A stretch of 7,471 nt of DNA from NCBI GenBank assembly GCA_964473395.1, contig CAYYOW010000100.1:1-7471 (forward strand), written 5' to 3'. Origin of the DNA: Sulfidibacterium sp964473395 (GTDB taxonomy: Bacteria > Bacteroidota > Bacteroidia > Bacteroidales > F082). The notes under the pieces are model-generated. The model searched no databases. It had not been told where the DNA came from and saw only the letters and a list, made by a program, of their open reading frames with translations. The position numbers and the translations under genes were made by a program. Positions 1 to 6,399 of this stretch are shown here, one piece after another. Numbering within the stretch: the stretch's first letter is position 1; every line of letters starts with the position of its first letter.

Positions 1-124
1 CAAATCGTTTTACTAATTCTCGTGACAGTGTAACGACAATTTGTTTCCCATATTCAGCTCGTTTATTTTGTAAGATTTATGTTTGTATTCGTTTTCCAAT
101 ATGCCAAAACATTACAACAACTTG
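1..124 (-). pseudogene. Degenerate N-terminal fragment of a DUF1016/YhcG-family PDDEXK nuclease, running off the window
   Basis: Read on the minus strand from about 124 down to 2, one frame gives VVVMFWHIGKRI, then a TAA stop at 77-79, then ILQNKRAEYGKQ and IVVTLSRELVKRF up to the window edge. The W-x-IGkrI block followed by RAEYGKQ-IV-x-LS is the conserved N-terminal pattern of the DUF1016 (YhcG) family, whose full-length members carry a C-terminal PDDEXK nuclease domain and often sit near restriction-modification or mobile genes. The stop falls exactly where the family usually has an acidic residue (eIL), so a single base change from GAA to TAA would explain it. No start codon is visible: upstream, this frame meets a stop at 155-157. 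The C-terminal nuclease domain would lie before position 1. I see clear family similarity but infer a pseudogene; sequencing error or recoding is less likely because the neighbouring recombinase is also broken. Confidence 0.72.
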
Positions 125-527
125 TCTCTCTGCTGACGCTCTATCTGCGCAGTGTCAATGGCTAACCCCACCACTTTATTATAATACAACTTTATCGGCA
201 TTTACTGATTTGGTTTATTGTTGACGACGAAGCTCCCTTGCGTTGCAACATGCCTTTGTGGTACATGTTTATCTCACTTATCCCAAATCTACTAATTTGC
301 GTTAATGATTTTGTCTTATATGTATTCAGAAATCGTAATACCATGTTGTGGTACGTCAACATGGTGTTCCATGAATAACTGTGGAGCTGCATATATTCTA
401 AAAATTCTTTTGGACATGACTTATAATAATTGTCCTTCTCATATCCTTGCTCCAACAATAGTTGCCGGAGACCAATATCGTTGATCTGAATACTGGAACT
501 TATCTTTATAATATGTCTGTGAACTAA
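115..527 (-). pseudogene. Tyrosine recombinase (integrase) remnant: core-binding domain only, frameshifted
   Basis: The main open piece (minus strand, 527 to 195, stop at 192-194) contains a SAM-like core-binding domain: EFLEYMQLHSYSWNTMLTYH, then a VLRFL helix, an S-L-T-QI segment and GASSSTINQ. This is the pattern of Bacteroidota XerC/D-like integrases, in which TINQ is followed by S-x-NAIKfYY. That continuation is present but shifted: SVNA is read at 197-208 in another frame, and IKLYYNKVVG, then IERQQRDKLL, in a third frame down to a stop at 112-114. So at least two single-base shifts lie between about 195 and 212. The catalytic domain with its R-H-R-Y residues is absent. The frame is open upstream to a stop at 528-530 but has no ATG; the only nearby start is a TTG at 456-458, inside the domain. 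The fragment cannot encode a working recombinase. How much of 115-160 belongs to it and how much to the adjoining nuclease fragment is uncertain. Confidence 0.75.
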
Positions 528-572
528 TTATAAGGAACTGTGAGCAAAGCTTATGTTGAGCTCAGATTATTA

Positions 573-592
573 ATTTTCCATATATGGAAAAT
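573..592. repeat. Perfect 20-bp palindrome in the intergenic region
   Basis: ATTTTCCATATATGGAAAAT equals its own reverse complement, with 10-base arms and no spacer; the flanking bases (A at 572, C at 593) do not pair. It lies 63 bases before the TAnnTTTG box of the M23 gene, in the spacer between the decayed integrase and the four-gene run. Such symmetry suits a dimeric DNA-binding protein or a recombination-related site. There is no T-run directly after either arm, so it is not a typical intrinsic terminator. No function is assigned. Confidence 0.85.
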
Positions 593-655
593 CCAGGGTC
601 AGCTATCTCATAACTATCACCCAATATTACTTTCCCCTTTTCCCACGGTTATTTT

Positions 656-663
656 TACCTTTG
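656..663 (+). promoter_or_regulatory. Bacteroidetes-type -7 promoter box (TAnnTTTG) for the M23-dxr-rseP-HAD run
   Basis: TACCTTTG matches the Bacteroidetes housekeeping sigma -7 consensus TAnnTTTG exactly. I see no good -33 TTTG at the usual distance; that region is a CT-rich tract at about 630-645. Transcription would start a few bases downstream, near 668-670, leaving a leader of about 12-15 bases before the ATG at 682. The site also helps to fix the start of the downstream gene, since a start at TTG 661-663 would lie inside the box. Confidence 0.55.
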
Positions 664-681
664 CACGGATATTTTATTGAT

Positions 682-1566
682 ATGGAAACAACTCCGCAAA
701 AAGAAAAATGGTACCGGAAGCTACGGAATAAATACCGGCTGGTGCTTTTCAACGAAACAACTTTTGAAGAACGCATTAGCTTCCGGCTTAGCCGGATACA
801 GGTCCTTGTCTTTTTGCTCAGCATGGCAATTACCTTTGTTGCCCTTACTTTTTTTGTAATTGCCTACACGCCGCTGAAAGAATATATTCCAGGGTATCCC
901 GACGTTCAACAAAAAGATGATCTTTATCACCTGAACAAAATTGCCGACTCTTTGATGGCTGACGCGCAACAAAAAAACCTTTATATCCAAAACATTAAAA
1001 GAATTATTGAAAATAAAGACATTATTGAAACACCCCCCGAACCGGTAGTGCAAGCTAATAATTATGATACTATTACCGATCACAAATCCCGACAGGACAG
1101 CATGTTAAGGGTTTCTTTCGAAAATCAGACAAAATTTAATCTATTCCCTCGCAACGAAGCCTTGCCTGTGACGATGGGGAACACTAAAATTTACAATCAG
1201 AATTTCTTCAAACCACTTAACGGTATCATTACAGCCAAATTTGCCCCGTTGGAAAAACATTACGGTATTGATATTGTAGCCCCGCACAACGACGCTGTCA
1301 AATCTGTGCTGGACGGAACCGTAATAATGGCTGTCTGGACACTGGAAACGGGTTATGTCATCGTAATTCAACATGCCGGGAACCTAATTTCGGTTTACAA
1401 ACACAACGCTGTTTTGCTGAAACACGAAGGCGATTTTGTGAAAGCTGGCGAACCCATTGCCATTGCCGGCAACTCCGGCGAAATATCCACAGGCCCTCAT
1501 TTGCATTTTGAGCTTTGGTACAATGGCAATCCGGTGAACCCGACCAATTACATTAATTTTAATTAG
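682..1566 (+). CDS. Membrane-anchored M23/LytM-family peptidoglycan metallopeptidase
   Basis: The product is 294 residues from ATG 682. A basic cytoplasmic stretch (1-38) is followed by one hydrophobic segment at about 39-62, so the rest should lie in the periplasm. Residues about 75-115 are polar and helical-looking, possibly coiled coil. The C-terminal LytM domain spans about 175-290. Its zinc site is complete: H193 and D197 in HYGIDIVAP (H-x3-D), and H273 and H275 in GPHLHFE, with H231 as the further conserved histidine. M23 enzymes cut peptide cross-links in peptidoglycan; a working enzyme is expected because no key residue is missing. The exact bond cut cannot be read from sequence. A TTG at 661 could extend the frame by seven codons, but it overlaps the promoter box and is rejected. 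The gene leads a run with dxr, rseP and a HAD gene; dxr begins 19 bases after its stop. Confidence 0.93.
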   Translation: METTPQKEKWYRKLRNKYRLVLFNETTFEERISFRLSRIQVLVFLLSMAITFVALTFFVIAYTPLKEYIPGYPDVQQKDDLYHLNKIADSLMADAQQKNLYIQNIKRIIENKDIIETPPEPVVQANNYDTITDHKSRQDSMLRVSFENQTKFNLFPRNEALPVTMGNTKIYNQNFFKPLNGIITAKFAPLEKHYGIDIVAPHNDAVKSVLDGTVIMAVWTLETGYVIVIQHAGNLISVYKHNAVLLKHEGDFVKAGEPIAIAGNSGEISTGPHLHFELWYNGNPVNPTNYINFN

Positions 1567-1585
1567 AGAAAAAGAGAGCTGTTTT

Positions 1586-2743
1586 ATGATAAAAAAAATC
1601 GCCATACTGGGATCAACAGGCTCCATCGGACGGCAAACACTGGAGGTGATTGAAGCTCAGAAAGATTTTTTTAGTGTAGAGGTGCTAACGGCTAACCAAA
1701 ATGCCACCCTGCTCATACAACAGGCAAAAAAATTTAAACCCAACGTGGTGGTTATCGGGGATGAAAGCCTATATACAGAAGTTGCTGACGCCTTGCAGAA
1801 TGAAGGCATAAAAGTTTATGCCGGAAATGATGCTGTTGCCCAGGTAACAGAAATGGACAGCATCGACCTCGTAATGGTGGCAATTCTTGGTTTTGAAGCT
1901 TTGAAGCCCGTTCTGGCAGTGCTGAAAAATAAAAAACCACTGGCACTTGCCAACAAAGAGGCTCTCGTAGTGGCCGGTAATTTGATTATGCAGGCAGCAG
2001 TTAAAAACCATGTCCCCGTTATCCCTGTCGACTCAGAGCATTCAGCTGTTTTCCAGTGCCTTATGGGAGAGTTTGATAACCCTGTGGAAAAAGTGGTGCT
2101 TACGGCTTCGGGCGGGCCTTTTTTAGAACGGAATTCAAAAACGTTATCGGGAATTACTCCTGAAGAGGCTCTTCGTCATCCCACCTGGAAAATGGGAGCC
2201 AAAACCACCATCGACTCTGCTACACTTATGAACAAAGGACTGGAGGCTATCGAGGCCCGATGGCTTTTCGGCCTGGAATCTTCACAGATAGAGATACTTA
2301 TACACCCTCAGTCGGTGATTCATTCGTTGGTTTATTTTGCTGATGGGTCGGTTAAAGCCCTGCTGGCCGCTACCGACATGCACATTCCCATCCAGTTTGC
2401 CATGAGCTATCCACAGCGCATTGAAAATAACTACCAACGACTCGACCTAGCAGCCTTCGGAAGCCTCTCCTTCGGGAAACCTGATATTAAAAAATTTCGT
2501 AACCTTGCACTCGCTTTTGAAGCAATGGAAAAGGGAGGGAATATGCCCTGTATCCTCAACGCGGCCAACGAGATAGCCGTGGAGGCGTTTCTTCAAAAAC
2601 AGATCGGATTTTTACAGATTCCGGCGTTGATAGAGAAATGCATGCAAACCTTCCCTTTTGTCCGGCAGCCTGATTTGGAAGATTATGTTGAAACTGACAA
2701 CCTTTGCAGAATAAAAGCGAAAGAGTTCATAAAAAACAGCTAA
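1586..2743 (+). CDS. dxr: 1-deoxy-D-xylulose 5-phosphate reductoisomerase (IspC)
   Basis: This 385-residue enzyme converts 1-deoxy-D-xylulose 5-phosphate to 2-C-methyl-D-erythritol 4-phosphate with NADPH and a divalent metal, the first committed step of the MEP isoprenoid pathway. It is cytoplasmic. The NADPH-binding loop GSTGSIG is at residues 9-15. ALANKEALVVAG is at 120-131. The metal-binding VDSEH motif places D149 and E151, and the third ligand is E220 in MNKGLEAIEARW. The flexible substrate loop HPTWKMG is at 198-204, with W201 matching the substrate-covering tryptophan of the family. HPQSVIHSLVYF (240-251) and NAANEIAVEAF (325-335) are also typical. The length is normal for the family and no key residue is missing. 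The start ATG follows a purine-rich AGAAAAAGAGAG tract. rseP starts 7 bases after its stop, so the two are very likely cotranscribed. Its product feeds quinones and the undecaprenyl carrier of cell-wall synthesis. Confidence 0.98.
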   Translation: MIKKIAILGSTGSIGRQTLEVIEAQKDFFSVEVLTANQNATLLIQQAKKFKPNVVVIGDESLYTEVADALQNEGIKVYAGNDAVAQVTEMDSIDLVMVAILGFEALKPVLAVLKNKKPLALANKEALVVAGNLIMQAAVKNHVPVIPVDSEHSAVFQCLMGEFDNPVEKVVLTASGGPFLERNSKTLSGITPEEALRHPTWKMGAKTTIDSATLMNKGLEAIEARWLFGLESSQIEILIHPQSVIHSLVYFADGSVKALLAATDMHIPIQFAMSYPQRIENNYQRLDLAAFGSLSFGKPDIKKFRNLALAFEAMEKGGNMPCILNAANEIAVEAFLQKQIGFLQIPALIEKCMQTFPFVRQPDLEDYVETDNLCRIKAKEFIKNS

Positions 2744-2750
2744 GAAAAAT

Positions 2751-4082
2751 ATGGTCATTTTAATAAAAGTATTGCAGTTGTTACTGAGTTTGTCCATTTT
2801 GGTGATTATTCACGAATTTGGTCATTTTACCGCTGCCAAAATTTTCAAAACCAAAGTAGAGAAATTTTATCTCTTTTTTAATCCCTGGTTTTCCATTTTC
2901 AAATTTAAATATAAGGAAACAGAGTACGGCATGGGATGGCTGCCGCTGGGCGGCTATGTTAAAATTGCTGGCATGATCGATGAGTCTATGGACAAAGAGC
3001 AGATGAAAAAGCCGCCGCAGCCGTGGGAGTTTCGTTCAAAACCCGCCTGGCAACGGTTGATTATCATGCTCGGTGGTGTTACCATGAATGTGGTGCTGGC
3101 CATAGTTATTTACATTGGCCTGCTGGCTTATTTTGGCGAAGAATATCTGCCAACTCAACAGGTGAACAAGTATGGCGTTGTAACCGACAGCCTTTCGCGT
3201 ACCATGGGTTTCCGCGATGGGGATAAAATTCTGAGTATAGGAGGGAAAGAGGTTGAAAATTTTCAAAAAATCCCTATGGAGATTGTACTCAACGAGGCAC
3301 AAACAGCCACAGTGATACGTAATGGCCATACGGTTGTCATTCATTTCCCTGATGGAAGTCTGAGTAAACTTATCAAACAAAAAAAACTTTATTTTCTGTC
3401 GCCACGTATTCCTTTTGTTGCAGGAAAGTTTGCAAAGAATTCTGTGGCAGAAAAAGCCGGCCTGCATGTAGGCGACACCATTCTTGGTATTAATGGGAAA
3501 TATCTACTTTACTTCAACGCTTTCCGCGAAGCAGTACAACAACATAAAAATCAGTCAATAACCCTTATAGCCAAACGGGGAAATGATACACTGAATTTAC
3601 AAGTTCACCTTGGTAGCGATGGCCTTATCGGCGTTTATCCACAGGCCAACCTCAACAAGTTTTTTCAACTTAACCAGAAGAGATATACTTTTTTCCAGGC
3701 TATTCCTGCCGGTTTTGTACGTACCTGGTCAGGTATCGGAAACTACCTGAAACAACTCAAACTGATTTTTTCGCCCAAAGTACAGGCTTATAAAGATGTG
3801 GGCGGGTTTATCACCATCGGCAATATTTTCCCGGCAGTGTGGCATTGGGAAAGCTTCTGGCGACTGACAGCCTTTCTTTCGATTATGCTGGCTATTTTGA
3901 ACATTTTGCCTATTCCCGCGCTGGATGGAGGCTATGTGTTGTTTTTGCTTTACGAAATTATTGCCCGTCGTAAACCCAGCGATAAGTTTCTGGAGAATGC
4001 TCAGATTGTAGGAATGGTTATTCTTTTCACCCTGCTGGTACTGGCCAATGGAAACGATATTCTGAAACTTTTTAAGCATTAA
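2751..4082 (+). CDS. rseP: RseP-type site-2 intramembrane zinc metalloprotease
   Basis: This is a 443-residue inner-membrane protease. The first transmembrane segment (about 4-24) carries the zinc motif HEFGH (H21, E22, H25). A GGYVKIAG stretch at 67-74 matches the membrane-associated hairpin region of the family. A second segment lies at about 104-126, followed by two periplasmic PDZ-like domains at roughly 139-205 and 218-290. The last catalytic residue is D392 in NILPIPALDGG, in a segment at about 372-400; a final segment is at about 416-432. The layout and length match the E. coli RseP (S2P) family. Such proteases cleave single-pass membrane proteins, classically anti-sigma factors after a first site-1 cut, and can also clear signal-peptide remnants; the substrate here cannot be read from sequence. 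The ATG lies 7 bases after the dxr stop, and the HAD gene starts 4 bases after the rseP stop, so it sits in the middle of an operon-like run. Confidence 0.96.
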   Translation: MVILIKVLQLLLSLSILVIIHEFGHFTAAKIFKTKVEKFYLFFNPWFSIFKFKYKETEYGMGWLPLGGYVKIAGMIDESMDKEQMKKPPQPWEFRSKPAWQRLIIMLGGVTMNVVLAIVIYIGLLAYFGEEYLPTQQVNKYGVVTDSLSRTMGFRDGDKILSIGGKEVENFQKIPMEIVLNEAQTATVIRNGHTVVIHFPDGSLSKLIKQKKLYFLSPRIPFVAGKFAKNSVAEKAGLHVGDTILGINGKYLLYFNAFREAVQQHKNQSITLIAKRGNDTLNLQVHLGSDGLIGVYPQANLNKFFQLNQKRYTFFQAIPAGFVRTWSGIGNYLKQLKLIFSPKVQAYKDVGGFITIGNIFPAVWHWESFWRLTAFLSIMLAILNILPIPALDGGYVLFLLYEIIARRKPSDKFLENAQIVGMVILFTLLVLANGNDILKLFKH

Positions 4083-4086
4083 TAAT

Positions 4087-4557
4087 ATGTGGACGCTTAA
4101 TATTGTCGGTTGGAAGCAGTTGGTAATCGAACATTTGGTTTTCGATTACAATGGAACACTGTCGGTTGATGGGAAATTGCTCCCCGGAATTGCCGAAAAG
4201 CTTATTCTGTTAGCAGAACAGTTTACATTGCATGTGATAACTGCTGACACTTTCGGGATGGCAGCTAAAGAATTGGAAAACCTTCCCTGCACATTGACAA
4301 TTTTGCCAAAAGAAAATCAGGCGGAAGCTAAACGCGACTATATTAATAAACTGGGGGCTGAACATTCTGCTGCCATAGGTAATGGCCGTAATGACAGGCT
4401 TATGCTAGCCCAGGCAGCTTTGGGAATCGTGTTGCTACAAGCAGAAGGAACAGCCGCGGACACCCTGAAGAGTGCCGATGTGGTGTGCAAACACGCCACA
4501 GATGCGCTTGACCTTTTTCTCCATCCCAAAAGGCTGACAGCAACCTTGCGGGGATAG
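4087..4557 (+). CDS. Small HAD-superfamily protein resembling a soluble P-type ATPase catalytic domain
   Basis: The product is 156 residues with no membrane segment or signal peptide, so probably cytoplasmic. HAD motif I is VFDYNGTLSVDG at about 18-29, with D20 as the nucleophile. The +2 position is N22 rather than the second Asp of ordinary HAD phosphatases, and the motif sits between DxDGT and the DKTGT of P-type ATPases. Motif II is VITADTFG (T52). The motif III lysine is probably K82 or K88. Motif IV is IGNGRNDRLML (97-107), like the GDGxNDxxAL of P-type ATPases. There is no cap domain insert. This fits the group often labelled 'soluble P-type ATPase' (COG4087-like) or simply HAD hydrolase; the natural substrate is unknown. 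The first ATG is kept because MWTLNIVGWKQL resembles the short strand that leads into motif I in this group. It begins 4 bases after the rseP stop, implying cotranscription, and converges on glnS. Confidence 0.8.
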   Translation: MWTLNIVGWKQLVIEHLVFDYNGTLSVDGKLLPGIAEKLILLAEQFTLHVITADTFGMAAKELENLPCTLTILPKENQAEAKRDYINKLGAEHSAAIGNGRNDRLMLAQAALGIVLLQAEGTAADTLKSADVVCKHATDALDLFLHPKRLTATLRG

Positions 4558-4559
4558 GC

Positions 4560-4583
4560 GAATGTTGAATGTTGAATGTTGAA
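4560..4583. repeat. Heptamer tandem repeat (GAATGTT, three copies)
   Basis: Three perfect head-to-tail copies of GAATGTT fill 4560-4580, and the GAA at 4581-4583 begins a fourth. The array starts 2 bases after the HAD stop codon, in the 73-base spacer between two convergent genes. Such short arrays can vary in copy number by slippage. It is outside any reading frame, so variation would not alter a protein. Confidence 0.9.
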
Positions 4584-4590
4584 CCGACAA

Positions 4591-4630
4591 ATGATTTATC
4601 CAATCATAAAAAACAGCCTTTCGCGTAAAG
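4591..4630. terminator. Weak hairpins between the convergent HAD and glnS genes, possible bidirectional terminator
   Basis: ATGATT (4591-4596) pairs perfectly with AATCAT (4602-4607) across a 5-base loop. CTTT (4618-4621) pairs with AAAG (4627-4630) around CGCGT. Beyond the second stem there is a T-rich run on each side: TTACTTTTTC reading right, and GCTGTTTTTT reading left, i.e. for glnS. The stems are short and AT-rich, so this is a tentative call based mainly on position between two converging gene ends. Confidence 0.25.
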
Positions 4631-6310
4631 TTACTTTTTCTTCCAGCTGTCACGCAACGGAACGGTGCGGTTAAAAACTAAATGCTCCGGCAAGCTATCA
4701 TCGTCAACGCAGAAATAACCAAGACGCTGAAACTGGAGTTTATCCCCTGTTTTCGCCGTTTTCAGCGATGGCTCCAGCTTACAATTTTGTAGAATTTTCA
4801 GTGAGTCGGGATTCAGAAATTCTTTGAAATCGCGGTCTTTGTGTCCTGCCGGATCTTCGTCAAGGAAAAGCCGGTCGTAAAGGCGCACCTCTGCATCCAC
4901 AGCATGTTTTACGGAGACCCAGTGCAGTGTGCCTTTTACTTTTCGTGGTGACCCACTACCGCTTCTCGTCTCAGGGTCGTAGGTGCAATATATTTTAGTA
5001 ACGTTGCCGTTTTCGTCCTTTTTGTAATCCTCGCATTTCACAATGTAAGCCCCTTTCAGGCGTACTTCACGGCCTGGCCCGAGACGAAAGAATTTCCGTG
5101 GTGGCTCTTCCATAAAATCGTTGCGTTCAATATATAGCTCACGGGAAAAAGGGACATGACGCGTCCCTGCCGTTTCATCTTCCGGATTATTAATAAGTTC
5201 TAACTGCTCCTCTTTGCCTTCCGGATAATTGGTGATGACTACTTTCACCGGATCCAAAACTCCGAAAACACGGGGGGTAATTTTGTTCAGATGTTCACGT
5301 ACGCTGAACTCCAAAAGGCCAACGTCAATAACGTTGTCACGTTTGGCAATACCAATACGGTCAGCAAACTGGCGGATGGATTCTGGCGTATAGCCTCTGC
5401 GGCGCAGGCCCGAAATGGTAGGCATGCGCGGGTCGTCCCATCCGGAAACCAGATTTTTCTCCACCATCTCCAGCAGCTTGCGCTTGCTCATAACCGTGTA
5501 GCTTAGGTTTAAACGGGCAAATTCAATCTGCCGCGGGCGCGGACGGCCTTCCTCGGCAATCTGGTCCAGAAACCAGTCGTAAAGAGGCCGGTGAATCTCA
5601 AACTCAAGTGTACACAGCGAATGGGTAATGCCTTCTATATAATCAGACTGGCCATGGGCAAAATCGTATATGGGATAAATACTCCATTTGTTTCCGGTAC
5701 GGTGATGTTCGGCATGCAAAACACGGTATATGATGGGGTCACGCATGTGCATGTTGGGCGAGCTCATATCGATTTTGGCACGTAAAACCATGGCGCCATC
5801 CGCCACTTCACCATTTTTCATCTTTTCGAAAAGTATAAGGCTCTCTTCCTCCGGACGGTTGCGGAAAGGACTTTCTGTACCAGGACGGGTGGGAACGCCT
5901 TTTTGCCGGCTGATTTCTTCCTGCGACTGCTCATCCACATAAGCTTTTCCCTGTTCTATGAGTTGCACAGCCCACGCGTAAAGCCGGTTAAAATAGTTGG
6001 AAGCATACAGCGGCTCATTGTTCCACCGAAATCCCAGCCATTGAATATCTTCTTTAATGGAATCGACATACTCCACATCCTCTTTTGCAGGGTTAGTATC
6101 ATCGAAACGCAGGTTGCACAAGCCATTATATTTTTCAGCCAGACCGAAATTCAGGCAGATGGATTTGGCATGACCAATGTGCAGATAGCCATTAGGCTCA
6201 GGAGGAAAACGAAAATGCACTTTTCCGTTATTCTTATCGTTTTGCAGGTCGTCCTCAATGATGGTTTCAATAAAGTTGAGTGACCGGGAGTTGTTTTCAG
6301 CCGATTCCAT
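4631..6310 (-). CDS. glnS: Glutaminyl-tRNA synthetase
   Basis: This 559-residue class I cytoplasmic enzyme charges tRNA(Gln) with glutamine using ATP. The family signatures are in order: PPEPNGYLHIGHAKS at about 36-50 with the HIGH motif at 44-47; RFDDTNP at 68-74, where D70 matches the glutamine-recognising Asp; IYPIYDFAHG at about 211-220, with Y215 as the likely partner tyrosine; and the KMSKS-equivalent VMSKRKL at 273-279. The C-terminal half has the two beta-barrel anticodon-binding domains, ending in FNRTVPLRDSWKKK. The length is close to E. coli GlnRS (about 554). DDTNP together with MSKRK favours GlnRS over a GluRS reading. The start is ATG at 6308-6310, with a candidate promoter just upstream. 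It shares its strand with the AI-2E transporter gene 89 bases upstream, but the two are probably transcribed at least partly independently. Nothing is missing or unusual. Confidence 0.98.
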   Translation of the reverse strand: MESAENNSRSLNFIETIIEDDLQNDKNNGKVHFRFPPEPNGYLHIGHAKSICLNFGLAEKYNGLCNLRFDDTNPAKEDVEYVDSIKEDIQWLGFRWNNEPLYASNYFNRLYAWAVQLIEQGKAYVDEQSQEEISRQKGVPTRPGTESPFRNRPEEESLILFEKMKNGEVADGAMVLRAKIDMSSPNMHMRDPIIYRVLHAEHHRTGNKWSIYPIYDFAHGQSDYIEGITHSLCTLEFEIHRPLYDWFLDQIAEEGRPRPRQIEFARLNLSYTVMSKRKLLEMVEKNLVSGWDDPRMPTISGLRRRGYTPESIRQFADRIGIAKRDNVIDVGLLEFSVREHLNKITPRVFGVLDPVKVVITNYPEGKEEQLELINNPEDETAGTRHVPFSRELYIERNDFMEEPPRKFFRLGPGREVRLKGAYIVKCEDYKKDENGNVTKIYCTYDPETRSGSGSPRKVKGTLHWVSVKHAVDAEVRLYDRLFLDEDPAGHKDRDFKEFLNPDSLKILQNCKLEPSLKTAKTGDKLQFQRLGYFCVDDDSLPEHLVFNRTVPLRDSWKKK

Positions 6311-6342
6311 AACTGTAAAAAGATTAAATTCAAATGAAAAGG

Positions 6343-6372
6343 CAAAAGTACTGAGAAATAGAATAGAACCAA
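6343..6372 (-). promoter_or_regulatory. Bacteroidetes-type promoter for glnS
   Basis: On the minus strand TACTTTTG (6350 to 6343) matches the -7 consensus TAnnTTTG exactly. TTGG at 6372-6369, 18 bases upstream, is close to the -33 TTTG element. Transcription would begin near 6336-6338 and give a short AT-rich leader of about 25 bases before the ATG at 6310. This suggests that glnS does not depend on readthrough from the transporter gene upstream. Confidence 0.6.
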
Positions 6373-6385
6373 GGGCTTTTTTGTC

Positions 6386-6399
6386 CTCCCCGAAGGGAA
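6386..6399 (-). terminator. UUCG-tetraloop hairpin just after the transporter stop codon
   Basis: On the minus strand TCCC-TTCG-GGGA (6398 to 6387) forms a four-pair stem with the very stable C(UUCG)G tetraloop; a T-G wobble outside it adds a fifth pair. It directly follows the TGA at 6402-6400. The downstream run on this strand is AAAAAA rather than T, so it does not fit a standard intrinsic terminator. It may protect the 3' end of the message or mark a transcript end in another way. Confidence 0.35.

Noticed and set aside
192..458. Intact 88-residue gene with a TTG start
   Set aside because: The recombinase similarity extends on both sides of this frame (upstream to 527, and downstream in shifted frames), so it is an internal piece of a broken gene.
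661..681. TTG start giving a seven-codon longer M23 peptidase
   Set aside because: The TTG is part of the TACCTTTG promoter box and would lie upstream of the expected transcription start; the ATG at 682 fits better.
528..681. Small RNA or riboswitch in the left spacer
   Set aside because: Apart from the 20-bp palindrome, a short TGAGCTCA palindrome at 557-564 and the promoter box, I see no conserved structured-RNA pattern.
721..1083. Open frame of 120 codons antisense to the M23 gene
   Set aside because: It lies wholly within a well-supported gene on the other strand and shows no recognisable motif.
3036..3467. Open frame of 143 codons antisense to rseP
   Set aside because: The translation shows no domain pattern, and the opposite strand encodes the PDZ region of RseP with clear family features.
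3729..4079. Open frame of 116 codons antisense to the 3' end of rseP
   Set aside because: It is the complement of the RseP LDG region; the composition is that of a shadow frame.
5903..6283. Open frame of 126 codons antisense to glnS
   Set aside because: It covers the HIGH-motif region of GlnRS on the opposite strand and has no start context or motif of its own.
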